10,498 nt of DNA. Source: Gemmatimonadaceae bacterium (GTDB taxonomy: Bacteria; Gemmatimonadota; Gemmatimonadetes; Gemmatimonadales; Gemmatimonadaceae). Positions 1-7,075 of this stretch are shown one piece after another (position 1 is the stretch's first letter; every line of letters starts with the position of its first letter). A program made the position numbers and the translations under genes. Location of the stretch: the NCBI GenBank assembly GCA_025451425.1, contig JANWKK010000018.1, positions 1 to 10,498 of the forward strand, read 5' to 3'. The notes beneath the pieces were generated by a model that ran no database searches, was not told the DNA's origin, and saw only the letters and a program-made list of their open reading frames with translations.

Positions 1-680
1 ACCCGGGGTTCGATCAGACGATTCAACAGCTGCCGGTCTACAACCGCTCGCCGGCGACCTTTGGCACCGATCGCTACCTGCTGACCAATCCGGCGAACGA
101 CGAGGCGACGTTCGTCGGCGTCGACATCACCGGCCAGACGCAGACCGATCGATTGTTCTTTCTGTTCGGCGCGACCGCCGGCCGCTCGGAGGGTCTCTCG
201 GGCAATCGCGGATTCCAGGCCACGGAAAACGACTACGGCGTCATCGGCGAGCTCTTCACCGACCCGAACGCGCGCACGTTCGCGCAGGCGCGCGATTTCA
301 CCGAGCGCGGGTACACCATCAAGACCTCCGCCGTCTACGCGTTTCCGTACGACATCCATCTGGGCGTGGCCGCCCGGTACCAGGACGGCGAGCACTTCAC
401 GCGCAACGTCATCTTCGACAACCTGAATCAAGGGCCGGAAGCGGTGCGCGCATTCCGCAACGGGCGCACGCGCTTCACCTTCACGATGACGGTCGATGGC
501 CGGCTCCGCAAGGGGTTCACGGTCGGCGGGTACACGTTCGACGGAATTCTCGACGTGTACAACATCTTCAATCAGAACATCCAGGTCGAGGAGTTCGACG
601 TCACAGGCCCGATGTGGCGCGTGCCGACCGCGCTGCAGCCGCCGCGCGTGATCCACGTGGGCGTGCGGTTTCGGTTTTGA
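1..680 (+). CDS. TonB-dependent outer-membrane receptor, C-terminal fragment (5' end outside window)
   Basis: The reading frame is open from base 3 and ends at a TGA at 678-680, giving about 225 residues with no start inside the window. It is probably the C-terminal quarter of an outer-membrane beta-barrel. Short alternating aromatic/hydrophobic and polar segments look like barrel strands (YTIKTSAVYAF, IHLGVAARYQDG, FTFTMTVDGRL). A late DVYNIFNQN segment is typical of TonB-dependent receptors, which often carry 'D.YN.FN' near the last strands. The protein ends in VGVRFRF, with the terminal Phe used by the barrel-assembly machinery. The plug and TonB box must lie upstream, so the ligand cannot be guessed. 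It converges on the second receptor (874-4260), and a hairpin-forming repeat sits between them. The sequence is unlike the end of the second receptor, so the two are not a recent duplication. Confidence is good for the family and low for the substrate. Confidence 0.82.
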   Translation, partial: PGFDQTIQQLPVYNRSPATFGTDRYLLTNPANDEATFVGVDITGQTQTDRLFFLFGATAGRSEGLSGNRGFQATENDYGVIGELFTDPNARTFAQARDFTERGYTIKTSAVYAFPYDIHLGVAARYQDGEHFTRNVIFDNLNQGPEAVRAFRNGRTRFTFTMTVDGRLRKGFTVGGYTFDGILDVYNIFNQNIQVEEFDVTGPMWRVPTALQPPRVIHVGVRFRF

Positions 681-751
681 CGCAGCTGGTACTGCAGGCC
701 AGCGGAATTCGCGCTCAGGTTCAGCGTCCTGCTGATTTTCTGGGCTAATCA

Positions 752-822
752 AACACAAAGGACACCAAGGACACAGAGGTGGGAACGAGTCTGACCTCCG
801 TGTCCTTCGCGTCTTCTGTGTT
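752..822. repeat. Imperfect inverted repeat (29-bp arms, 13-nt loop) between convergent genes
   Basis: The left arm 752-780 and the right arm 794-822 are reverse complements at 24 of 29 positions, with one further position a G-T wobble. The 13-nt loop is 781-793. The arms contain the repeated motif GGACACCAAGGACACAGAGG and its complement, a 'ggacac-aaggacac' phrase. It lies in the 193-bp gap between two convergent receptor genes, where a bidirectional terminator would be useful, but no U-run follows on either strand. Similar phrases recur as dispersed intergenic palindromes in environmental genomes, so a REP-like repeat is the alternative. The remainder of 681-873 shows nothing recognisable. 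Confidence 0.6.
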
Positions 823-873
823 GATCCGCGCGCTCTGCGTTCAACGTCGTGTCATCAGCGCGCGACATATTAT

Positions 874-3800
874 TTAGAATCGGTACCTCAGAGCGAACTG
901 CAGGATTCGTGGGGCCACAACCGTGCTGGAAATCACGCCGAAGCTCGAGGGCGACCCCACATTCGTCCCAGGCAAGCCGAAGTTCGGTCGGTTGAACAGA
1001 TTGAAAATCTCCGCACGGAACTCCAATTGATTGGCGCCGAGCGGAAAGAGCTTTACTACAGCCGTGTCGAAGTTGATCTGCCCAGGGCCGCGAAGATAGT
1101 TTCTTCCAGAATCGCCGAAACCGGTTCCATCGCCCACGCGTGGCGGCGCCGTGTACGCGCTCGTGTTGAAGTACTGATTCAGTGTCGGATCCGCCAGCGC
1201 GGCATCAGCCGGACCTTTGCCGGGCGCAAACTGCGCGTACGACGATGCACCGTAGATGGTGCCGCCGCGATTGTCGGTGACGCTGAATGGCAAACCGGAT
1301 TGGAGCGTGCCGACGCCGGAAATGGACCATCCGTTCACTACCTGCCCGATCGCTCCCGCGGCAGATTTGACCTTAGGCAGATCCCAGACGTAGCTGGCAA
1401 CGAAACGATGCGTGCGATCGAAGTCGGAGATCCCGACAGGATGGTTGTAGAAGTCACCCGTCGTACCGCCGATCGGCTGATTTCTTCCGGACGCCGAGGC
1501 GCGGATGTTGTCGATCGATCGGCTCCACGTGTACGCGGCCGAGAAGCTGATGCCCTTCGAATAGATTTTCCTGGCACTGAGCTGGAACGAGTTGTAGTGA
1601 CCGAAGTACGGACCGCCCATGTCGCCGTAGAACTGCAATGCGGTCGGTGAAAATCCGAGAACGGGCACGCGCAGGTTTCGGTTCGCCACCGTGTTGGTCG
1701 TCTGCCCGTTCACAGGGTTATCCGGGCTGGCCAACAGCGCCTGATTCGGACGCGACGAAGCCACCAGATTCGTCGTCTGGCTGCCGACGTATCCGATCTG
1801 AAAGAAGATTCCGTGGATTTCCGACTGCACGTTGCCGCTGTACTCCTGACTGCGCGGCTGCAGGATGTTCGGATCGAGGCCGTAGAGACTCAGCGCGCTG
1901 CCGATCGCGTACGGGCTCCAGATCGGGAACTGCGACAACTGCGGCACGTTCGGATACGGATTCTGCAGCGTCGCCGTCGGCGTGTTGGCGCCGCCGCCGG
2001 AGACGAGCGCGTAAAAGGGAGGATTGACGAACATCTGTTCCGCGATCGTTCCGGCCACAGCCGACCAGAACAGACCGTAGCCCGCGTGCACGACCAGATT
2101 GGTCCGGCGAGCGGAGGGCGTCCAGGCGAGGCCGACGCGTGGCGAGTACCCATGCCAGTTGTTGTTGTTGACGAGCGTGTTGGTATCGAGCTTGGTGACC
2201 CCGTCGGGAATCGGGACATCGGATGGCACGTTCGCCGGCAGCATGAATCCTTGAAGCGTGCCGCCCGCGGGCGGTGTCAAGCCGAGTGCGCGGGACGGAT
2301 CGAAGTTCGCCTCGACGCCGTCCGTGAGGTACTGCTGCCCGTTGTATTGGTAGCGGATTCCGAGATTGAACGTCAGCCGATCGGTCGCGCGGAAGTCGTC
2401 CTGGAAGAACGCCGCGAAATTGTTGAATCCGGGGTGCGCGTACTCGCGGCCATTGCCCACGAGGGACGACGAGATGTTGCTGAAGGGCGTGCCGTTCTCC
2501 GCGCCGCTCATGCCGAGCAGAAAATCGGGAAACGACAGGAAGCTCAACGTGCCGCGCTTGACGTACACCTCGTGCCGCGTCACGCGCGTCGGACTGATGT
2601 TGCCGCCCATCCGCAGCTCGTGCCGCCCCATGATCTTGCTCAACGTGTCGGATACTTCGGCGGTGTTAATCAGTACCTGCTGATCGTTGTTCGGGTCGGG
2701 ACCGATCGTGAACATTCCCGAAATCGAGATCTGCGTCAGACCCGGCTTGTCGGCCACGGCCGGCGACATGCCGACGCTGGCCGCGCTGAGCGGCTCGACC
2801 GGCGATTGCACCATGTTGCTCCGGCTGAAGCCCGCACGCAGCTCGTTCACGGTTGTCGAGTTGATGGTCATCGTGTGCGTCAGCGCCAGGTTCGTGTTCG
2901 AATGCTGGTCCGTCTCGCCGAAGCCGAAGACATTGGAGCTCAGCGAAAACGGCAGCGTCGAGGGAAACGACGACACGAACGTCTTCAGCATCAACCGCTG
3001 CTTGGGCGAGACATTGACGTCCACGTTGGCAATGATCTGGTTCTCCTTGAAGTCGGCCGGCGACGACAGCGCGGAGAAGCCGGTGCCGTTGGCCAGCACG
3101 ATCTGCGGCGCCGGGATCACGAATTCGCCGTTGGGAAGCTTCGCGTTGAGGATCTGCAAGGCAACGGGATTGATGTTCGAACCGTCGCCGGCGATCTCGA
3201 CGCCGCCGAGCGATCCGGTCTTTCCCGCATAGAGGCTTCCCAGGGCCTGCGCCGAGCGATCGCCCAGCAGCGGCAGGAACGTATTGCGGCTGGCGGCGGC
3301 GGCAACGCCGTTCTTCTGTCGCGTCCCCTGATACGACACGAAGAAGAACGCCTTGTTCTTCACCATCGGTCCACCGGTGCTTCCGCCGAACTGATTCTGC
3401 CGCAGCACGGGCTTGGGCGCGCCGCTGCGATTGCGGAAAAAGTCGTTCGCGTTGAACGCATCATTGCGGAGAAACTCGTACCCGCTGCCATGAAACGTCG
3501 ATCCGCCGGATTTCGTGACGATGTTCACGACGGCGCCGCTCTGCTTGCCGTACACCGCGTCGTACAGCCCGGTCTGGACTTTGAACTGCTCGATCGCGTC
3601 TGGCGCGGGCACCGGCACGCCGGTCTTGTCCTGCGTATCGTCGAACCCCTGCGACATCGGGTTGTCGGCCGAGAGGCCGTTCATCACGACGCCGTTGTCC
3701 CACGGGCGCTGCCCATTCGCGGAGATGTTCACGCTGTTGCGGCCGAACGCACCCGCGTCGGCGATGTCGGACGTGACACCCGCCGACAGCGCCAGAATCT

Positions 3801-4260
3801 GCGTGAAATTGCGACTCGAAAGCGGCACGCCCGTCAGCGTTTTGTTGTCGACGACCTGGCCGAGCGACGACGTCGTCAGCTGAAGCTGTGGCGCCTCGCC
3901 GCTGACCGTGATGCTCTCTTCCACGCCGCCCAGCACCAGCGTCACATCCATCGTTACGCTCGCGGCGACGTCGACCGGGATCCTGTCGCGGACGAAGCGC
4001 CTGAAGCCGGCAAGATCGACGGCCAAGCTGTAGTCGCCCGGCGCGAGGAACGCGAACACGTAGGCGCCCGCTTCGGTCGTCACCGTTTCGACCTTCTGCT
4101 GCGTTCGGGCGGCAGTCAGCGTTACGGTGGCGCCGGGAATCACCGCGCCGGAGGCGTCTTTCACCACACCGCGGATCGCGCCGTTTGATTGGGCGAAGAC
4201 GGCCGGCGCGGCCAGAATTCCCGCTATGAACATCAACATCGTCGGTAATCGGCGAATCAT
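874..4260 (-). CDS. Oar-like TonB-dependent receptor with N-terminal carboxypeptidase-regulatory-like domain
   Basis: This is a complete 1128-aa outer-membrane receptor that would use TonB energy to import a ligand. Residues 1-23 are a signal peptide ending VFA before Gln24. Residues about 28-108 form a carboxypeptidase-regulatory-like beta-sandwich (GVVKDASGAVIPGATVTL, then EAGAYVFAFLAPGDYSL). A TonB-box-like EESITVSG follows at about 114-121, then a plug domain to about residue 250 with VVNIVTKSGGS, and a long barrel ending FALRYRF with terminal Phe1128. Length and domain order match the large receptors abundant in Acidobacteriota. The ATG at 4258-4260 is supported by an AAAGGAG ribosome site 9 nt upstream and by the signal peptide that starts there. 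It lies 46 nt downstream of the exported amidohydrolase on the same strand, so the two are probably co-transcribed. Many long open frames run antisense inside it, as expected for GC-rich DNA. The ligand is unknown; a peptide or oligosaccharide are both possible. Confidence 0.93.
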   Translation of the reverse strand: MIRRLPTMLMFIAGILAAPAVFAQSNGAIRGVVKDASGAVIPGATVTLTAARTQQKVETVTTEAGAYVFAFLAPGDYSLAVDLAGFRRFVRDRIPVDVAASVTMDVTLVLGGVEESITVSGEAPQLQLTTSSLGQVVDNKTLTGVPLSSRNFTQILALSAGVTSDIADAGAFGRNSVNISANGQRPWDNGVVMNGLSADNPMSQGFDDTQDKTGVPVPAPDAIEQFKVQTGLYDAVYGKQSGAVVNIVTKSGGSTFHGSGYEFLRNDAFNANDFFRNRSGAPKPVLRQNQFGGSTGGPMVKNKAFFFVSYQGTRQKNGVAAAASRNTFLPLLGDRSAQALGSLYAGKTGSLGGVEIAGDGSNINPVALQILNAKLPNGEFVIPAPQIVLANGTGFSALSSPADFKENQIIANVDVNVSPKQRLMLKTFVSSFPSTLPFSLSSNVFGFGETDQHSNTNLALTHTMTINSTTVNELRAGFSRSNMVQSPVEPLSAASVGMSPAVADKPGLTQISISGMFTIGPDPNNDQQVLINTAEVSDTLSKIMGRHELRMGGNISPTRVTRHEVYVKRGTLSFLSFPDFLLGMSGAENGTPFSNISSSLVGNGREYAHPGFNNFAAFFQDDFRATDRLTFNLGIRYQYNGQQYLTDGVEANFDPSRALGLTPPAGGTLQGFMLPANVPSDVPIPDGVTKLDTNTLVNNNNWHGYSPRVGLAWTPSARRTNLVVHAGYGLFWSAVAGTIAEQMFVNPPFYALVSGGGANTPTATLQNPYPNVPQLSQFPIWSPYAIGSALSLYGLDPNILQPRSQEYSGNVQSEIHGIFFQIGYVGSQTTNLVASSRPNQALLASPDNPVNGQTTNTVANRNLRVPVLGFSPTALQFYGDMGGPYFGHYNSFQLSARKIYSKGISFSAAYTWSRSIDNIRASASGRNQPIGGTTGDFYNHPVGISDFDRTHRFVASYVWDLPKVKSAAGAIGQVVNGWSISGVGTLQSGLPFSVTDNRGGTIYGASSYAQFAPGKGPADAALADPTLNQYFNTSAYTAPPRVGDGTGFGDSGRNYLRGPGQINFDTAVVKLFPLGANQLEFRAEIFNLFNRPNFGLPGTNVGSPSSFGVISSTVVAPRILQFALRYRF

Positions 4261-4269
4261 GGCGACAGA

Positions 4270-4276
4270 CTCCTTT
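4270..4276 (-). promoter_or_regulatory. Ribosome binding site of the Oar-like receptor
   Basis: On the minus strand the bases read AAAGGAG, a strong anti-Shine-Dalgarno match, 9 nt before the ATG at 4260. It fixes the start of the receptor and lies in the 46-nt gap after the amidohydrolase stop, which suggests independent translation initiation within one transcript. Confidence 0.75.
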
Positions 4277-4306
4277 GGCGAACGTCAGGCGGAAGAGCGG
4301 ACCGAT

Positions 4307-5614
4307 TCAGAATGGCTTGCGAGATGATGCGGCGTCCGTCGACGGTCCCTTCGTCCTGTCGACGACAATCGAGCCTTCTTTCATGACCCAGCGGACGTCG
4401 TTGATCACGACATTGATGTCGCTCAGGGGGTCGCCTTCGACCGCCACGAGGTCGGCATAAAAGCCTGGGGCGATCTGGCCGAGATTCTTCTCCTGCCGCA
4501 GCAGCGCCGCCGCCGTGGTCGTCGCCGTGGCGAGCGCCTGTGCTGGCGTCATGCCGGCCTTGACGAACCAGCCGAGATCGCGCGTGTTCTGTCCGAAGCC
4601 GGAATAGACCGCGTCCGATCCCATTCCGATCTTCACGCCCGCCTTGATGGCGCGCTTCACTGTCGCGAGATTGCGCTCGACGAACGCGCGAAGCGCCTGC
4701 ACCTGTGCCGGCGACCAGCCGTAATCGGCTGCGTTGTCCGCGTAGTAGCGATTGTGATCGACGGTCGGCACGTAGACCGTCCCCTGCTTCACCATGAGCG
4801 CGAGCGTATCGTCGTCGATGTCGATGGCGTGCTCGAGCGAGTCGACACCCGCGCGGACCGCGTCGCGCGCGCCCGACGGTCCGTAGGAGTGAATCGCGAT
4901 CGGCCTGTTGAGCTGATGCGCGACGGTCACGCCTGCCTTCATCTCTTCGTACGTGAACGTCTGATACCCGGTGACGTCCTGGAAGCTGCCGGTCGAACCG
5001 AACATCTTCACCCAATCGGCGCCGGCTCCGATCTGCGCGCGCGCCACGCGCATCACCTCATCAGGGCCGTCGGCGCGCCCGCCGGCCGTCGCTCCCGGAC
5101 GCGGCGCACCGCGCGTGATGCTCAGGCCGTAGCCCGCCACGAACATGCGGGGGCCGACCATCAGCCCGCGATTGATCAGCGTGCGCATGGCGATGTCGGC
5201 GTAGTCCTGCGAGCCGAGATCGCGAATGGTGGTGACACCTGCCTCCAAGGTCTTGCGGGCGTTGTCTTGCGCCATGAACACCGTGACCGCCGTCGGACGC
5301 GCCGGCTGACTGTTGGGCCGCGTGCCGGGCGTGCGGTCCCAGACGTACGTGATGTGGGTATGGAGGTCGATGAGGCCCGGGATTACTGAAAAGCGACTGA
5401 GATCGACGACTCGCGCCCCGGGGGGAAGCGCGGTTGTCGCGTCCCCGACGGCCGTGATGCGCTGGCCTTCGACCACCACGATCGCTGGAGCCGTAACTTT
5501 TCCACTACCATCGATGAGCTTCCCGATTTTCAGGACCGTCGTCTGGGCAACGGCGGATCCGGCGTGACTCCCCATGAGAAGCGCCAGAAGAACCATCCCG
5601 CTCAATCTACGCAT
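4307..5614 (-). CDS. Secreted binuclear-metal amidohydrolase (COG1228 / imidazolonepropionase- and Xaa-Pro-dipeptidase-like)
   Basis: A complete 435-aa amidohydrolase-superfamily enzyme with an N-terminal signal peptide (hydrophobic core 7-16, probable cleavage after AVA23), so it should act in the periplasm. The sequence shows an N-terminal beta domain (LIDGSG, VVVEGQRITAVG), then LIDLHTH with metal ligands His85 and His87. Lys203 in WVKMFGS is in the place of the carbamylated bridging lysine. His242 (IHSYG), His262 (LEHAID) and Asp334 (GSDA) complete a binuclear site. A C-terminal GFYADLVAVEGDPL segment closes the beta domain. The family includes dipeptidases that cleave Xaa-Pro, Xaa-Arg or Xaa-Lys peptides, but also lactonases and others, so the substrate is open. 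The ATG at 5612-5614 is chosen for the signal peptide and a GAGG 5 nt upstream. It is first in a unit with the receptor downstream and is transcribed divergently from the HTH-cupin regulator. Confidence 0.92.
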   Translation of the reverse strand: MRRLSGMVLLALLMGSHAGSAVAQTTVLKIGKLIDGSGKVTAPAIVVVEGQRITAVGDATTALPPGARVVDLSRFSVIPGLIDLHTHITYVWDRTPGTRPNSQPARPTAVTVFMAQDNARKTLEAGVTTIRDLGSQDYADIAMRTLINRGLMVGPRMFVAGYGLSITRGAPRPGATAGGRADGPDEVMRVARAQIGAGADWVKMFGSTGSFQDVTGYQTFTYEEMKAGVTVAHQLNRPIAIHSYGPSGARDAVRAGVDSLEHAIDIDDDTLALMVKQGTVYVPTVDHNRYYADNAADYGWSPAQVQALRAFVERNLATVKRAIKAGVKIGMGSDAVYSGFGQNTRDLGWFVKAGMTPAQALATATTTAAALLRQEKNLGQIAPGFYADLVAVEGDPLSDINVVINDVRWVMKEGSIVVDRTKGPSTDAASSRKPF

Positions 5615-5628
5615 GGGTGCCTCGATTT

Positions 5629-5658
5629 TTTACAAATACGCGCATTTTTTGATAAAAT
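5629..5658 (+). promoter_or_regulatory. Predicted sigma70-type promoter for the HTH-cupin regulator
   Basis: A -35 TTTACA (5629-5634) and a -10 TAAAAT (5653-5658) are each 5/6 matches to consensus, separated by 18 nt. A transcript would start near 5665, about 97 nt before the regulator ATG. The -35 hexamer and TGTAAA at 5658-5663 also form an inverted repeat (TTTACA-N23-TGTAAA), which may be an operator or chance in AT-rich DNA. This is prediction by eye only. Confidence 0.4.
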
Positions 5659-5705
5659 GTAAACAAACGTTCGATCATTGATTAGACGCGACGAAACAGG
5701 AACAC

Positions 5706-5734
5706 TTTATATAGATTAAGTAATTAGGTGTCAA
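5706..5734 (-). promoter_or_regulatory. Predicted strong sigma70-type promoter for the amidohydrolase/receptor unit
   Basis: On the minus strand a perfect -35 TTGACA (5734-5729) is followed by exactly 17 nt and then TATAAA (5711-5706), a 5/6 match to the -10 consensus. Transcription would start near 5699, leaving a leader of about 85 nt before the amidohydrolase ATG at 5614. Hexamer match and spacing are close to ideal in a genome with few AT-rich stretches. The leader runs through the predicted regulator promoter on the other strand. Confidence 0.6.
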
Positions 5735-5761
5735 TCCACCGGCGAAGAAGAAGTCTGAAAA

Positions 5762-7075
5762 ATGCCTGTTTACGGCTGGAAGAGCGACGACATCACGGTC
5801 GGCCGGCGGCTGAAGGCAGCGCGCCAGCGTCGCATGCTGACGCTCCGTGATGTTGCGGCATTGACGCACATGTCCACGGCGGTCCTGTCGCAGCTCGAAA
5901 ACGACCGTCGATCGCTCGACATCGCCCAGGCATTGACGCTCGCCGAGGCGCTGGACGTCACACTGAACGAGCTCCTTGGAGTGGACCAGGCGCTTCCATG
6001 TCAGATCGTCAAGGACGCTGATTTGCGCGTGCAGAAGCCGCGCGAAGTGCGCCTGTCGTCGGCGACGGACGATGCGGGGCGTCCGCACCCGAATCGTTTT
6101 CTCCCGCTGGCCGATCGCTTCGCGGGCCGCCACGCCGAGCCCGTTCACGGCTTCATTCCGGCGACGGCGATGGCCGACCCCCCGACGTTCTGTTCCCATC
6201 ACGAGCAGGAGTTTCTGCTCGTGCTCCGCGGCTTCGTCGAATTCAGCATCAAGACTCCCGACGGACTCGAGCGCCACGAGCTCGGTTCAGGCGACAGCGT
6301 GTACTTCTGGTCGAATCTGCCGCACGCCCTCCGGTCGGCTACGGTGCACGGCGCCGAAACGCTGCAGGTTTTTGCGTCGGCGCCCGGATCGCGGCAAAGT
6401 CCTCTCGCCTGGTTGACGTCCGCACGCGCCGACCTGGAGGTCGGGCCTTCCGATCGGCTGAAAGCGATCGGACGGAGGATGCGGCAGTGTCGCGTCGCGG
6501 CGGACGAGTCGGTTCGCAATCTGGCAGCGGAGATCGGCGCAACGCCACGACGCCTCGAGCTCGCGGAGGCGGGGCACCGTCCGCTCGCCATCTCCGCGAT
6601 GATGAAATTCGCTCGACTCGCCGGCTATCCGCTAGGCGAGTTCACCGGCGAATCCACCGCTCGCCGCCCTTACACGTTCGTCCAGCGCGCCGCGGACGTG
6701 AAGAGGATTGTGCCGAGGCCGCGACGGGATGCGACCTCGCCCGGCAATCTCTTCCGGCCGCTGGCGCATGGCTTTCCCTCTCCGCTTCTCGTCCCTTATT
6801 TCATCCAGGTCCCTACCAGCGATGTCGTCGCCGCCCCCCACGGGCACCACGGAGAAGAGTTCATTTACGTGCTCTCGGGACAGGTCGAACTGAGCATCGG
6901 GCACGGCAACGACGTCCGCCAGGAAATTCTCGGACCGGGCGATTCGTGTTATTTCGATACGACGGTGCCGCACGTCGCGAAGGGGCGTCCGCTGAACCCG
7001 TACGATCACATGAGCGCGGAAGTGCTCGACCTGTTCTGGTGCCCCTTCGGAGAGGACTATTTGTTCGACGCGTAG
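5762..7075 (+). CDS. Duplicated HTH-cupin transcriptional regulator (HTH-cupin-HTH-cupin)
   Basis: A 437-aa protein built from two HTH-cupin halves, about twice the usual length of XRE-family HTH-cupin regulators. HTH1 spans about 12-73 (GRRLKAARQ, TLRDVAALTHMST, LSQLENDRR). Cupin1 spans about 140-206. HTH2 spans about 233-294 (GRRMRQCRV, SVRNLAAEIGATPRRL, EAGHRPL). Cupin2 spans about 350-427. Cupin2 keeps the metal ligands of motif 1: His360, His362, Glu366, plus His404 in motif 2. In cupin1 the matching positions are Cys144, His146, Glu150 and His188, so the first His is replaced by Cys. The constant 216-residue offset between the halves supports an ancient internal duplication. Such proteins bind DNA and sense small molecules through the cupin. 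The ATG at 5762 is chosen because HTH1 begins soon after; the ribosome site is only a weak purine run (GAAGAAG). It is divergent from the amidohydrolase/receptor unit and ends 19 bp inside the GMC gene on the opposite strand. DNA target and effector are unknown. Confidence 0.9.
   Translation: MPVYGWKSDDITVGRRLKAARQRRMLTLRDVAALTHMSTAVLSQLENDRRSLDIAQALTLAEALDVTLNELLGVDQALPCQIVKDADLRVQKPREVRLSSATDDAGRPHPNRFLPLADRFAGRHAEPVHGFIPATAMADPPTFCSHHEQEFLLVLRGFVEFSIKTPDGLERHELGSGDSVYFWSNLPHALRSATVHGAETLQVFASAPGSRQSPLAWLTSARADLEVGPSDRLKAIGRRMRQCRVAADESVRNLAAEIGATPRRLELAEAGHRPLAISAMMKFARLAGYPLGEFTGESTARRPYTFVQRAADVKRIVPRPRRDATSPGNLFRPLAHGFPSPLLVPYFIQVPTSDVVAAPHGHHGEEFIYVLSGQVELSIGHGNDVRQEILGPGDSCYFDTTVPHVAKGRPLNPYDHMSAEVLDLFWCPFGEDYLFDA

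Noticed and set aside
1813..4188. A 791-codon open frame on the plus strand antisense to the Oar-like receptor
   Set aside because: Its translation is Arg/His/Asp-rich with no recognisable domain or signal, while the minus strand encodes a complete receptor with signal peptide, plug, barrel and ribosome site. Long antisense frames are common in GC-rich coding DNA.
4257..5015. A 252-codon minus-strand frame inside the amidohydrolase
   Set aside because: It is an Arg-rich alternative frame of the amidohydrolase region with none of the metal-ligand motifs that the correct frame shows.
5641..5663. A Rho-independent terminator in the T-rich divergent gap
   Set aside because: The T-runs are not preceded by a GC-rich stem, and the region lies upstream of both flanking genes, so promoter elements explain it better.
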